DNA from: JAGOTT01 sp964450795
GTDB taxonomy: Bacteria; Patescibacteriota; Minisyncoccia; Moranbacterales; UBA1568
DNA length: 24,887 nucleotides
Direction: 5' to 3'
NCBI GenBank assembly: GCA_964450795.1
Contig: CAYVDI010000009.1
Location: forward strand, 1 to 24,887
Each line of letters starts with the position of its first letter. Positions within the stretch are counted from its first letter, which is position 1. This document shows, piece by piece, positions 12,239 to 20,199 of the stretch. The notes beneath the pieces were generated by a model. It was not told where the DNA came from, ran no database searches, and was given only the letters and a program-made list of their open reading frames with translations. A program made the position numbers and the translations under genes.

Positions 12239-13044
12239 AGGAGAATCTTTTTCATAATGGAAAGTATCCACGACTCCCATATCGGACGATTTTTTCGGAA
12301 ATATCGTTCCTGCGAATCATAAAAGGCTTCTTTCTTCGATCGTTCCGTCGCATGACTCACGCCGCCTTCATGGAAAAACGTGAGTTTCGGAAAGAGAAAC
12401 ACGCGATACCCGGATTCCCAGACACGGAGACAGAAGTCGGCATCCTCGAAGTAGAGAAAGAACCGCTCGTCGAAGCCTTGAAGTTTCCGAAAGAGCTCCG
12501 ACCGCGTGAAAAGCGCCGCCCCGCTCACGAATCCCGCTCTCACAGGTTTCCGGGACTCCCAGAGCGCCTTCCCGGATGGAATACCCATATTGTTCCGAAA
12601 TATCTGCCAAAGAGAAACCGCCCGACCACTGCTCCAGGGTTCGCTCTCTCCCGTATGGGAAAGAAGTCTGGCGCCAAGCACTCCTATATCGTGGTATTTT
12701 TCAAAAATTTTCGGAATATCGGCGATATTTCCTGAAAAAAATTCCGTATCGGGATTCAAAAATCCGACGTATGGCGATCTGACGATGGACACAGCCTCAT
12801 TGGCGGCATGTCCGAATCCGAGATTCCCGGGGAGATCGATAATCCGTATGGGAAAGCGTCGTTTAAGCGCGCGGAGCGCCCATGACTCCGAATGGTCGTT
12901 GTTCGCGACGACGATCTCGATATTTTTCCTCAACTCCCGGTTCCTCCAGACGGATTCAAGCGATTTTCGAAGCGGTCGGACACTTCGAAAATTTACATAT
13001 ACGAGGGAAATCTTAGGATTTTCTCCGGTTCTGAAAATCTTCAT
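12235..13044 (-). CDS. GT2-family glycosyltransferase
   Basis: The 269-residue, GT-A-fold family 2 transferase resembles rhamnosyltransferases of surface-polysaccharide clusters. Visible motifs are ISLVYVNFRS at the first strand, LPGNLGFGHAANEA, the DXD-like FLNPDTEF and the acceptor-site ERFFLYFEDADFCLR. The ATG at 13044 is favoured over one at 13098, because the former gives a shorter (32-base) overlap with the preceding gene and begins right before the first GT-A strand. It is probably cytoplasmic and membrane-associated, adding a sugar to a lipid-linked unit. The sugar cannot be inferred. Confidence 0.88.
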   Translation of the reverse strand: MKIFRTGENPKISLVYVNFRSVRPLRKSLESVWRNRELRKNIEIVVANNDHSESWALRALKRRFPIRIIDLPGNLGFGHAANEAVSIVRSPYVGFLNPDTEFFSGNIADIPKIFEKYHDIGVLGARLLSHTGESEPWSSGRAVSLWQIFRNNMGIPSGKALWESRKPVRAGFVSGAALFTRSELFRKLQGFDERFFLYFEDADFCLRVWESGYRVFLFPKLTFFHEGGVSHATERSKKEAFYDSQERYFRKNRPIWESWILSIMKKILL

Positions 13045-13882
13045 ATGCGGAAGCCACCAGGAAAGCCTCCCTCTTCCCTTTCTTCTTATCCCGTCCATTT
13101 TTCACCTTTCGGAGCAGAATGTAAAGCTTCATCCACGGACGGAAATACCATGGGGTATGATCCCGGAAGAATCGGAGTCCTGAAAGAACGAGCCAGTAAA
13201 CTTTTTCCGGATTCTCCGAGCTCTGTTCACCGTGCACGATGACGGATTTCGGCACAACAAGAAGCCTGAATCCGTGCTTCCTCGCACGGAGGGAGAGGTC
13301 GGCATCCTCATAGTAAAGAAAATATCGCTCATCAAGGAATCCGACGGCACCAAACAACTGTTTCGAAAGGAAAAGCGCGCATCCGGTAAGAAATCCGGAC
13401 TCGTACGGGTCGCTTTCCCTCGCGTTAACGGGTGGCTCGGCATGAACCGCTCTCATGCGGAGAAAATCGATTTTTCCGGCAGAAAACCAGGTCTTCCCTG
13501 ATGGAGTCAAAATAAGAGGGGAAAGGAGCACCTTTCCGGACTTTTCAGCGGTCCCAACAAGCTCGGAAAGGGCATCCCTTCCGACTACCGCATCATTGTT
13601 CAGCAACCAGACGTATTGTGCGCCCTTTGAGAGAGCGAATTTCACGCCGACATTCATTCCGGCGGCAAAACCGACATTCTTCTCATTCACGATGAAATGC
13701 GCCCGACCAAAGGAAGCTCTGGCCCGTTCGAGGGATCCGTCACGCGAAGCATTGTCGACCACGACAACCTCGAAGTTTCCGTATTTGAGGGAAAAAACGG
13801 AACGAAGGCACGAAAGGACCCGATCGCCCCCGTTCCAATTCAAAACAATGACGAATACTTTCGGCAACGAAGCCATTCCCAT
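13013..13882 (-). CDS. GT2-family glycosyltransferase
   Basis: The 289-residue GT-A-fold transferase has VFVIVLNWNG at the first strand, VVVDNASRDGS, NEKNVGFAAGMN, the nucleotide-sugar site LLNNDA and the ERYFLYYEDADLSLRARKHG acceptor-region motif. It is closely related in layout to the next gene and could derive from duplication. The C-terminal end is very basic (KVKNGRDKKKGKRE), perhaps binding the membrane surface. The start is ATG 13882; a second ATG at 13876 is equally possible. It follows the flippase gene by 39 bases. Confidence 0.88.
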   Translation of the reverse strand: MGMASLPKVFVIVLNWNGGDRVLSCLRSVFSLKYGNFEVVVVDNASRDGSLERARASFGRAHFIVNEKNVGFAAGMNVGVKFALSKGAQYVWLLNNDAVVGRDALSELVGTAEKSGKVLLSPLILTPSGKTWFSAGKIDFLRMRAVHAEPPVNARESDPYESGFLTGCALFLSKQLFGAVGFLDERYFLYYEDADLSLRARKHGFRLLVVPKSVIVHGEQSSENPEKVYWLVLSGLRFFRDHTPWYFRPWMKLYILLRKVKNGRDKKKGKREAFLVASAYEDFQNRRKS

Positions 13883-13921
13883 GATGAATTACTTGATGAA
13901 GACGGTCGAATTTCCCAGAAA

Positions 13922-15376
13922 TCACAGAGGTTCCTCCATCGGGACCATATGAGACTCTTTCTTGGAAAACAGTGAAGCGATTTCTTCGCTCGTCACCGCA
14001 CGGAACAACCACAAGGACCCGAAATAGACGCCGACCGAAACGAATCCGGAAACAAGGAACGTGAGCTTCTCCGAGAAAAGGAAAAGAAACAGCCCCATAA
14101 GCCCAGCGGCGGCGAATACCCGCGGAAGCTTCCCGAATGCGGGACGATATCCGAGAAGCCGATACACGAGGATTCCGGTCGATACCGCCACCGTGAATTC
14201 CGTCATGAGCGCCGTCGCGGCCGCACCGAGGAACGAATACTCAGAAATAAGCACGAGATTCACGGAAATATTGAAAATGGCGACGAAAAGAAGAAGTTTC
14301 ATGAGTCTTTTCTGCATATTCCCGACGATGAGAATCATGTTGAAATAGTGTCCGAAAAAGATGAACGCCAAGGAAACCATGAGCATCTGAAGTACCGGTA
14401 CGGCCTCTTCGAATCCGGATCCGCTGACGATCGCGATGATATCGGAAGAAAGAAAGGCTCCACCCAGGACGATCGGGAGAACGATGATGACAAAAACCCG
14501 GAATGTCGTATCGGCGATATCGATAAACGCCTCTCTTTTCGTAAAAATATGCCTGGAAAGGATCGGGAGAAGAAGTCCGGCGAGCATTGCCGGAAAAAAG
14601 GTGAGATTTTCCATCACCTTGTACGCGACGCCGTATATGCCGACCGCCGCGCTTCCTTGGATCACCGAAAGGAGAATCGTATCCATCTTGAAGTAGAAAA
14701 ACGTGATGAGCGCGCTCCCGCCGAGCGGCAAGGACTCCCGGAGGAACCGCTTCCAATACGGAATATCGATACGAAAGGAGAATGGGGCGTATTTCCGGCT
14801 CAAAAAGAACGCGAGGGATGCGTTGAAAATAAGGGAGATGGCCAGCGTCGACACGATCGCAAGAAAACCAAGATCCAGCGACACGACCAAAAATACGAAT
14901 CCGACCTGGGTGAGCTTCCCGAAAAACTCAACCAATGCGATCCGGTCCATGGCGACGTTCTTCTGGAATATCCCGTTGAGAAATATCGAGAACGAGGAGA
15001 AAATCACCGCCCCAGACGCTATCCAGATACCGATCTTCACCGGGAGCGGATATGAGAAGAAAAACAATACCATCGGAACCAAAAGGAAGAGCGACAGGGA
15101 GGAAAGGAGACGGAGCGAGGCGACTTTTCCGAGAATATCCGATTCATTCGCCCCTTCACGAGAAATCTCCCTGGCGGTCACCGATCCGATGCCGAGATCC
15201 GCTATAGCCGCGAAAAAGGCGAAAAAGGCGAGTATGGTGGTATAGTCACCGAATCCCTCCTTCCCAAGGTACCCGGTAATGAGGCGTATCGAAAGAAGCG
15301 AGAGCGCGACGGTTGTCACGATCTTCAGGAAAGAGTTGAAAACGACGTTGTAGGCGATTTTTCTGGCGAGCGCCAT
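13922..15376 (-). CDS. Wzx-type polysaccharide flippase (MOP superfamily)
   Basis: The 484-residue protein has 12-14 predicted transmembrane helices and the MOP-family N-terminal pattern (KIAYNVVFNSFLKIVTT, then RLITGYLGKEGFGDYTTI). It should flip lipid-linked oligosaccharide across the membrane. I use the ATG at 15376; a TTG nine bases upstream is also in frame. It is the first gene of a five-gene operon with two glycosyltransferases and two Wzy-like proteins, which together make a Wzx/Wzy-type export pathway. No initiating sugar-phosphate transferase is in the window. Confidence 0.88.
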   Translation of the reverse strand: MALARKIAYNVVFNSFLKIVTTVALSLLSIRLITGYLGKEGFGDYTTILAFFAFFAAIADLGIGSVTAREISREGANESDILGKVASLRLLSSLSLFLLVPMVLFFFSYPLPVKIGIWIASGAVIFSSFSIFLNGIFQKNVAMDRIALVEFFGKLTQVGFVFLVVSLDLGFLAIVSTLAISLIFNASLAFFLSRKYAPFSFRIDIPYWKRFLRESLPLGGSALITFFYFKMDTILLSVIQGSAAVGIYGVAYKVMENLTFFPAMLAGLLLPILSRHIFTKREAFIDIADTTFRVFVIIVLPIVLGGAFLSSDIIAIVSGSGFEEAVPVLQMLMVSLAFIFFGHYFNMILIVGNMQKRLMKLLLFVAIFNISVNLVLISEYSFLGAAATALMTEFTVAVSTGILVYRLLGYRPAFGKLPRVFAAAGLMGLFLFLFSEKLTFLVSGFVSVGVYFGSLWLFRAVTSEEIASLFSKKESHMVPMEEPL

Positions 15377-15429
15377 AGTATTCAAGAAAAACGGAAACAG
15401 GAAGACAGGTTCATTCTACAGTGAATTCG

Positions 15430-15460
15430 CGAAAAGAAAAACCTCCCTTCCGGGAGGTTT
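15430..15460 (-). terminator. Intrinsic terminator after jag
   Basis: On the minus strand AAACCTCCC (15460-15452) pairs with GGGAGGTTT (15447-15439) around loop GGAA, followed by TTCTTTTC. It lies 11 bases past the jag stop and closes the rpmH-rnpA-yidC-jag unit before the polysaccharide operon. Confidence 0.88.
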
Positions 15461-15470
15461 CCGTACGGGC

Positions 15471-15956
15471 CTAGAGTATCGATGCCGGCTTGACGATGAC
15501 CCGTCTTGCTTCGCCCCTTCCGGAGCTTTCCGTTTCGACTCTCGTATTCGATGAGAGGGCGCTATGGACTATTTTCCGCTCGTAAGGGAGCATCGGGCGA
15601 AGATTGACCGGCCGACCCGTGGAAATCGCCTCGTGAGCGGCCTCTTCGGCATCCTGTTCGAGAAGCCGGTACTTCTCCTTCCAGTAGTTATTGATGTCGA
15701 CCGAAAAACTCTCACGGATATCGGATTTCTTCTTGAGAATAACCTGCAGGAGGTGCTGTATCGCATACAGCGTCACCCCGTGAGCTCCGATAAGGATCTT
15801 CGAATCATCGCGATTCACCGAAACAGCGCAGACGAAAGACTCTTTCAAACCGGGTTTCCCGGACCGGATCTCAACCGATACCCCATCTATTCCCATGGCG
15901 GAAAAAAGCTCTTCTGCGGTCTTGGAAACGATTGACTGGATGTTCCCTTCTTCCAT
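15471..15956 (-). CDS. khpB: KhpB/Jag RNA-binding protein (KH + R3H)
   Basis: The 161-residue protein has a KH-type domain with loop IGAHGVTL (near 56-63) and an R3H domain with MLPYERKIVHSAL (near 121-133). KhpB/Jag proteins bind RNA and affect cell-wall growth and division in Firmicutes. It lacks the separate Jag-N domain seen in longer homologues. It is placed directly after yidC, as in many bacteria, 11 bases apart. The KH loop GAHG has His where Lys/Arg is common. Confidence 0.9.
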   Translation of the reverse strand: MEEGNIQSIVSKTAEELFSAMGIDGVSVEIRSGKPGLKESFVCAVSVNRDDSKILIGAHGVTLYAIQHLLQVILKKKSDIRESFSVDINNYWKEKYRLLEQDAEEAAHEAISTGRPVNLRPMLPYERKIVHSALSSNTRVETESSGRGEARRVIVKPASIL

Positions 15957-15967
15957 AAAATTTCAGT

Positions 15968-16705
15968 TTATGGCTTAATATAGGACTTTTTCAGAACGGA
16001 TACCTGCTGAATGATAGCAAAAACGGTCGAAACAAGCCAATACAGAGATAACGCAGCTGGGAATGTCATACCGATCCAAAGAGTGAGACCCGGACCGACA
16101 TACAACATCTGCTTGTTCATGATGGTCGCGAAATCCGGTTCGCCTTCCGGTTTCTTTTCCGCTTCGGTCTTCTTTGTCTGCGAACTCATGAGCATTTTCA
16201 TCTGGAAATACTGGCCAAGTGCGGCAAGAACAGCAAACGGGATGCTCGGCTTCGCAAGATCCGCGAGACCGAAAAAAGTATGTGCAAGTATTCCAGGATT
16301 CGTGATGAATGGATACAGAACAGTTGGATCGATCGCAAACTCCGTCTGCGATATCTTCATGATTATCCGGTAGATCGTTATAAGGAATACGATCTGAACG
16401 ATAAGCGGAAGACACCCTGAGAACGGATTTACTTTGTTTTCACGATAAAAAACCATCAATTCCTTCGCCTGCCGCTCCTTGTCGTCCTTATATTTTTCCT
16501 GTATTTCCTTTATTTTCGGCTGTATCTCCTGAAGTTTTTTCTGCGACTCTATCTGCTTCCTTGAAAGGGGAAGGAAGAGAAACTTTATGAGGATAGTGGT
16601 AGCGACTATCGCTACGCCGAAATTCGCTCCAGGGAAAATATCCGCAAAGAAGACTATGGTGTTATAAACCGGCTGATAGACGAAGATATCGAATATTCCT
16701 GTCAT
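15968..16705 (-). CDS. yidC: Membrane protein insertase YidC/Oxa1
   Basis: The 245-residue insertase is of the short Gram-positive type, without the large periplasmic domain of E. coli YidC. It has about five hydrophobic segments, a Lys/Glu-rich cytoplasmic coiled coil (about 50-85), the signature NPFSGCLPLIVQIV, and a C-terminal FPAALSLYWLVSTVF helix. The usual hydrophilic-groove arginine in TM1 is replaced by Lys41 (ILIKFLFLPLSRKQ), which keeps the charge. It is flanked by rnpA (3 bases upstream) and jag. The Cys in NPFSGCLP makes a lipoprotein-type N-terminus unlikely here, since that Cys is internal. Confidence 0.94.
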   Translation of the reverse strand: MTGIFDIFVYQPVYNTIVFFADIFPGANFGVAIVATTILIKFLFLPLSRKQIESQKKLQEIQPKIKEIQEKYKDDKERQAKELMVFYRENKVNPFSGCLPLIVQIVFLITIYRIIMKISQTEFAIDPTVLYPFITNPGILAHTFFGLADLAKPSIPFAVLAALGQYFQMKMLMSSQTKKTEAEKKPEGEPDFATIMNKQMLYVGPGLTLWIGMTFPAALSLYWLVSTVFAIIQQVSVLKKSYIKP

Positions 16706-16708
16706 ATG

Positions 16709-17050
16709 TCAGATTTTGTACCGTTTTAATTTTTCAATAAGTCCGGATATCGCCTTTTTCGTCCCGTCATATCCTGTTTCCTCATTGTTTTTGAGAAAAA
16801 AGACAATACTCCATCCATCAGGAATATCCCGATAGTGCTCGGAAACTGCTCGGGAAAGCATTCTTTTTATCCGGTTCCGATCGACTGCCCTGGGAAAAAG
16901 CTTTTTTGAGAGAGCAAAACCAATTTTTGCCTTTTCGTTACCAAAAAAAAGAGCTTTGCAGGCGATATTTTCAAAGAAAAAGGGCTTTCCACCGCGAAAA
17001 GCCTTTTGAAAAAGAGATGCATCCTTGATTCTCAATCGCTTCGGAAGCAT
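16709..17050 (-). CDS. rnpA: Ribonuclease P protein component
   Basis: The 113-residue basic protein is the partner of RNase P RNA in 5' maturation of tRNAs such as the three in this window. The diagnostic helix motif is DRNRIKRMLSRAV (near 57-69), preceded by IGFALSKKLFPRAV. Its ATG lies 2 bases past the rpmH stop codon, so the two are almost certainly cotranscribed. Confidence 0.95.
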   Translation of the reverse strand: MLPKRLRIKDASLFQKAFRGGKPFFFENIACKALFFGNEKAKIGFALSKKLFPRAVDRNRIKRMLSRAVSEHYRDIPDGWSIVFFLKNNEETGYDGTKKAISGLIEKLKRYKI

Positions 17051-17052
17051 AC

Positions 17053-17187
17053 CTAAACGGAAAGCTTCTTCCTTCCTTGAGCCCTCCGGCTTTTGATAAC
17101 CTTTTGTCCGCCGGATGTCTCCATCCGCTTCAGAAAGCCATGTCGACGGGCTCTACGGAGTTTTTTCGGTTGATACGTCCGTTTCAT
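17053..17187 (-). CDS. rpmH: Large ribosomal subunit protein bL34
   Basis: The 44-residue product is bL34, beginning MKRTYQPKKLRRARRHGF and ending with RRAQGRKKLSV. The ATG at 17187 is chosen because homologues start there, and upstream in-frame codons lie in the promoter region. It is the first gene of the minus-strand unit diverging from dnaA, the classic rpmH-dnaA arrangement next to chromosomal origins. Confidence 0.97.
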   Translation of the reverse strand: MKRTYQPKKLRRARRHGFLKRMETSGGQKVIKSRRAQGRKKLSV

Positions 17188-17234
17188 ATGGAAATTAAGA
17201 AGACATAAAAACGCTCTTTTCGAGCTCAATAGCA

Positions 17235-17263
17235 AGGATACCCGAATATGAAACGAAAGTCAA
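17235..17263 (-). promoter_or_regulatory. rpmH operon promoter
   Basis: On the minus strand TTGACT (17263-17258) and TATCCT (17240-17235) are exactly 17 bases apart. Transcription would begin near 17228, about 40 bases before the rpmH ATG. The upstream edge lies 28 bases from the first DnaA-box-like site, so DnaA binding could affect it. Confidence 0.65.
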
Positions 17264-17291
17264 TATGTCAAAACCTTGGAGAAAACAGCAC

Positions 17292-17311
17292 TTATACACC
17301 GCTTATCCACC
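17292..17311 (+). promoter_or_regulatory. Two DnaA-box-like sites upstream of dnaA
   Basis: TTATACACC (17292-17300) and TTATCCACC (17303-17311) match the DnaA box TTATNCACA at 8 of 9 positions each and are phased 11 bases apart in the same orientation. They lie between the divergent rpmH and dnaA promoters. They may be the upstream part of a bipartite origin, an autoregulatory site, or both. Confidence 0.7.
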
Positions 17312-17318
17312 GGGCGGC

Positions 17319-17347
17319 ATGACTCAGAAAAACAGCTGTGCTATACT
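17319..17347 (+). promoter_or_regulatory. dnaA promoter (extended -10)
   Basis: An extended -10, TGCTATACT (17339-17347), lies 17 bases after a weak -35-like ATGACT (17319-17324). The start near 17354 leaves a leader of about 11 bases. The DnaA-box-like pair lies immediately upstream, which fits autoregulation. Confidence 0.6.
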
Positions 17348-17364
17348 TTCATTCACGGAAAAAT

Positions 17365-18786
17365 ATGACGAACGAAGAGCTTTGGAAAGCCATTCTTGGA
17401 CAGATTGAACTCTCCATATCGAGAGCTGGTTTTCGGACATGGTTTCAAAACACATCGATCATCTCGCGTGAAAACGGACTCGCGACGATCAGTGTTCCGA
17501 ATGGATTCGCGAAAGAGTGGCTTGAAAACAAGTATAATCTTATCATTCTTCAGGCATTCAAGAATTTCGACGAAGCCACGAAGGAGATACGCTGTATCAT
17601 TTCCGGGCCGCAACAATCACAACCAGTCATACGATCCATCGACGCCGTAAAGCAGGTTCAGCGACCCGAGAACCACACACACCAAAACATCCTTCCTCAA
17701 AGACAGCAATTTCCGTCACAAAATCAGGAAAATATACCATTAAAAACGACTTCCCTTTTTCATGAATCAAATCTCAATCACCGATACACCTTTGAAAATT
17801 TCGTCGTAGCGGAAAACAACGAGCTTGCCCGCGCGGCATGCTTCGCGGTGTCGCAAAATCTTGGGATGATCTACAATCCTCTTTTCATCTATGGCGGCGT
17901 CGGGCTTGGAAAAACACATCTTTTACAGGCGCTTGGAAACGAAGTCAGAAAAAACCATCCGGAAAAGATCATAAAATACATCACTTCCGAACGGTTCACA
18001 AGTGAGCTTGTCGACTCACTGAAAACACAACAAATCGATAAATTCAAGGAGTATTACCAGCAGATGGACCTTCTTATTATCGATGATGTCCAATTCCTTT
18101 CCGGAAGAGAGAAGACCCAGCAAGAATTCTTCCATATCTTCAACGCGCTCTACCAGATAAACAAGCAGATCGTCATTTCAAGTGACCGACCACCGAAATC
18201 GATACAAACCCTCGAAGACCGCCTTCGATCACGGTTTGAAGGTGGGATGATCACGGACATAAGTCATCCTAATACCGAGACACGAATAGCTATCTTAAAG
18301 AAAAAAATAGCTGAAAAAAACGTTTTTCTCGATGATGACGCCATTTTTTTCATCGCGGAACACATCACCCAGAATATCCGGGAACTTGAAGGGGCATTAA
18401 ATAGAATAATCGCGTATTCAGAATTCTATAAGACACCGCCATCGGCGGATATGGTGGAAAAGATACTCTCACAACTTATCGTGCAGGGGAAAAAGACCTT
18501 ACAAGCAAAGGATATTATAAACGCGGTGCTGAAACAGTATTCGGTAACCGAGGAGGACCTCTCAAAAAAAGGGAGGAGGAAGGGAATATCACATCCAAGA
18601 CAGGTTGCGATGTATCTTTTGAGGAGCGAACTCAATATGCCGTTCTCATCGATCGGAAGTCTTTTCGGTGGAAGAGACCATACAACCACGCTTCATGCTT
18701 TTGAAAAAATCGGAAAGGATCTCGAGAAAAATCTTCGGTTGAAAGCGGAGATTTCCACACTTAAAGACGCACTCTATCAATCATGA
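17365..18786 (+). CDS. dnaA: Chromosomal replication initiator DnaA
   Basis: The 473-residue initiator has all four domains. Domain I comes first (ELWKAILGQIELSIS onward, about 1-80), followed by a Gln/Asn/Pro-rich linker (about 85-135). The AAA+ domain has Walker A GGVGLGKT (near 176-184) and Walker B LLIIDDVQFL (near 235-244), plus an arginine-finger region RLRSRFEGG. Domain IV carries the DNA-binding signature GGRDHTTTLHAFEKI. The ATG at 17365 is chosen because the 27 bases upstream contain the extended -10 element. The gene lies between two groups of DnaA-box-like sites and upstream of dnaN. Confidence 0.98.
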   Translation: MTNEELWKAILGQIELSISRAGFRTWFQNTSIISRENGLATISVPNGFAKEWLENKYNLIILQAFKNFDEATKEIRCIISGPQQSQPVIRSIDAVKQVQRPENHTHQNILPQRQQFPSQNQENIPLKTTSLFHESNLNHRYTFENFVVAENNELARAACFAVSQNLGMIYNPLFIYGGVGLGKTHLLQALGNEVRKNHPEKIIKYITSERFTSELVDSLKTQQIDKFKEYYQQMDLLIIDDVQFLSGREKTQQEFFHIFNALYQINKQIVISSDRPPKSIQTLEDRLRSRFEGGMITDISHPNTETRIAILKKKIAEKNVFLDDDAIFFIAEHITQNIRELEGALNRIIAYSEFYKTPPSADMVEKILSQLIVQGKKTLQAKDIINAVLKQYSVTEEDLSKKGRRKGISHPRQVAMYLLRSELNMPFSSIGSLFGGRDHTTTLHAFEKIGKDLEKNLRLKAEISTLKDALYQS

Positions 18787-18961
18787 CCTGTATAACGGGT
18801 GTATAACCCGTGGAAATCACTTAAAAATAGTGGAAAAAATGTGACTAATATTTTCATAAATGACAAGGTTTTTCCTCCACATGTATAAACTCCAGGATTA
18901 TAAAAAGATATTCCCGACCAATCTTACAAAATAAACATCGGAAACAAAGCTTTTCTTCCAT

Positions 18962-18970
18962 TTATCCACA
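18962..18970 (+). promoter_or_regulatory. Consensus DnaA box
   Basis: This is an exact TTATCCACA, the only perfect 9-mer found in the origin region. It is the DnaA site nearest the AT-rich tract and dnaN. Confidence 0.85.
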
Positions 18971-18982
18971 AATTCACAACGC

Positions 18983-18998
18983 TAATAAGTAATAATGA
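18983..18998 (+). promoter_or_regulatory. Candidate DnaA-trio / unwinding element
   Basis: Four TAA triplets in two phased pairs (18983-18988, 18990-18995) and a following TGA lie 12 bases after the consensus DnaA box. They are followed by an AT tract. This resembles the DnaA-trio arrangement that loads DnaA onto single strands in Bacillus. The call is by pattern only. Confidence 0.45.
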
Positions 18999-19040
18999 TT
19001 TGAAATATTTTTTTGATACTCTTTTATTAAATGAATTCTT

Positions 19041-20195
19041 ATGAAAATCACGTGCACACAGGAAAATCTCTCACATTCACTCTCATACCTCGAACGGGCG
19101 ACCGGGAAACAATCAACCCTTCCTATTTTAAGCAATTTCCTCCTTTCCGGAGGAAAAAACGGATTGCGTCTCTCGGCGACGAATCTTGAAATCGGGGTGA
19201 CTTCCGTTATCGGTGCGAAAATAGATGGTGAAGGGGAGATTGCGGTCCCTGTGAAGATTATCGGTAATTTCGTGCATAATCTCCCGTCGAATGGCATCGT
19301 GACATTGGATCTTGATGGAAGATCGCTTTCCTTGGAAAGTGGCGGGTATAAGATGAAAATCCGCGGCCTTGATCCGAAGGACTTTCCAATCATTCCAAGA
19401 AAAAAAGGAGATGATCTCGTTTCTTTTCCCGCTCAAGCATTTAAATCAGCCCTTCAAAGACTTCTTCCGTCGGTTTCGGTGAATGAGAGTCGTATCGAGC
19501 TTACCGGTGTGTATTTTCTTTTTTTGGATGATGCGGTGCATGTGGCTGCTACGGACAGTTTTCGTCTTGCTGAACAGATAATACCTATTTCCAACAATGA
19601 AAAAGGTGCCGGATATCATGAGTTTTCAATGAATACCCAGTCACTCATCCTCCCTCAGGCCGCGATGCAGGAAATTTCACGAATCATATCACCGGATTCC
19701 GAAATAGTCCGATTCGCATTCGAGGAAAATCAGGTATTCTTCGATGTTGATGGTGTTTCCTTGGTGTCTCGGGTGATAAATGGAAAATATCCGGATTATA
19801 AACAGATTCTCCCGAAAAAATTCTCATATATCGTGAAAATATCGCGCGAAGAGCTGCTTCGGTCCGTCCGGATGGCTGGGATATTCTCTTCTCAGATGCA
19901 TGGAGAGATGCTTCTCTCGATTTCTTCCGAAAAAAATGAGATGATCATTTCTTCACAATCTTCCGATATCGGTGAGAATAAGACGATTCTTCCTGTGGAA
20001 GTGACTGGGAGCGGTTCATTGGAGATGTCGTTTAATCCGAGGTATATCCTTGACGGTCTGAATGTCCTTGATTCCGAATACATACTTCTCTCAGCGAACT
20101 CAAGCACCACTCCCATAGAACTCCGAGTCCTTCATGGGACAGACGCCGATGTCGCTGATAATTTCCTCTACATAGCGATGCCGGTAAGAAAATGA
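19041..20195 (+). CDS. dnaN: DNA polymerase III beta sliding clamp
   Basis: The 384-residue protein forms the ring that tethers DNA polymerase to DNA. Family marks include the start MKITCTQENL, RATGKQSTLPILSNFLL, the domain-two ATDSFRLAEQ segment and the C-terminal end YIAMPVRK, which matches the usual VMPMR-type terminus. It is slightly longer than E. coli DnaN (366). No Shine-Dalgarno is visible and the leader is AT-rich. It overlaps functionally with the dciA-like gene 4 bases downstream. Confidence 0.97.
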   Translation: MKITCTQENLSHSLSYLERATGKQSTLPILSNFLLSGGKNGLRLSATNLEIGVTSVIGAKIDGEGEIAVPVKIIGNFVHNLPSNGIVTLDLDGRSLSLESGGYKMKIRGLDPKDFPIIPRKKGDDLVSFPAQAFKSALQRLLPSVSVNESRIELTGVYFLFLDDAVHVAATDSFRLAEQIIPISNNEKGAGYHEFSMNTQSLILPQAAMQEISRIISPDSEIVRFAFEENQVFFDVDGVSLVSRVINGKYPDYKQILPKKFSYIVKISREELLRSVRMAGIFSSQMHGEMLLSISSEKNEMIISSQSSDIGENKTILPVEVTGSGSLEMSFNPRYILDGLNVLDSEYILLSANSSTTPIELRVLHGTDADVADNFLYIAMPVRK

Positions 20196-20199
20196 TGTT

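Larger units (their letters stand above)
18787..19040 (+). other. oriC: Origin of replication (oriC), dnaA-dnaN intergenic region
   Basis: This AT-rich 254-base spacer has a perfect DnaA box TTATCCACA at 18962-18970. On the minus strand it has TTATACACC (18806-18798), TTATACAGG (18795-18787) and TTATACATG (18888-18880), which match at 8, 7 and 7 of 9 positions respectively. A 6-bp palindromic hairpin (18795-18800/18806-18811) overlaps two of the sites. Downstream of the perfect box, 18983-18998 reads TAATAAGTAATAATGA and is followed by a T-rich stretch that could unwind. I see no gene and no convincing dnaN promoter or ribosome site here. Confidence 0.85.

Noticed and set aside
15376..15420. 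Promoter for the polysaccharide operon (TAGAAT at 15418-15413 on the minus strand)
   Set aside because: The -10 is plausible, but no acceptable -35 is found and the region overlaps the jag terminator's T-tract, so it was left out of the feature list.
17204..17226. Small GCTC/GAGC hairpin followed by T's in the rpmH leader
   Set aside because: It has only a 4-bp stem, too weak to call an attenuator.
19000..19030. Possible dnaN promoter (TTGAAA and TATTAA)
   Set aside because: The spacing is 19 bases and the -10 is poor, inside an AT-rich tract where chance matches are expected.
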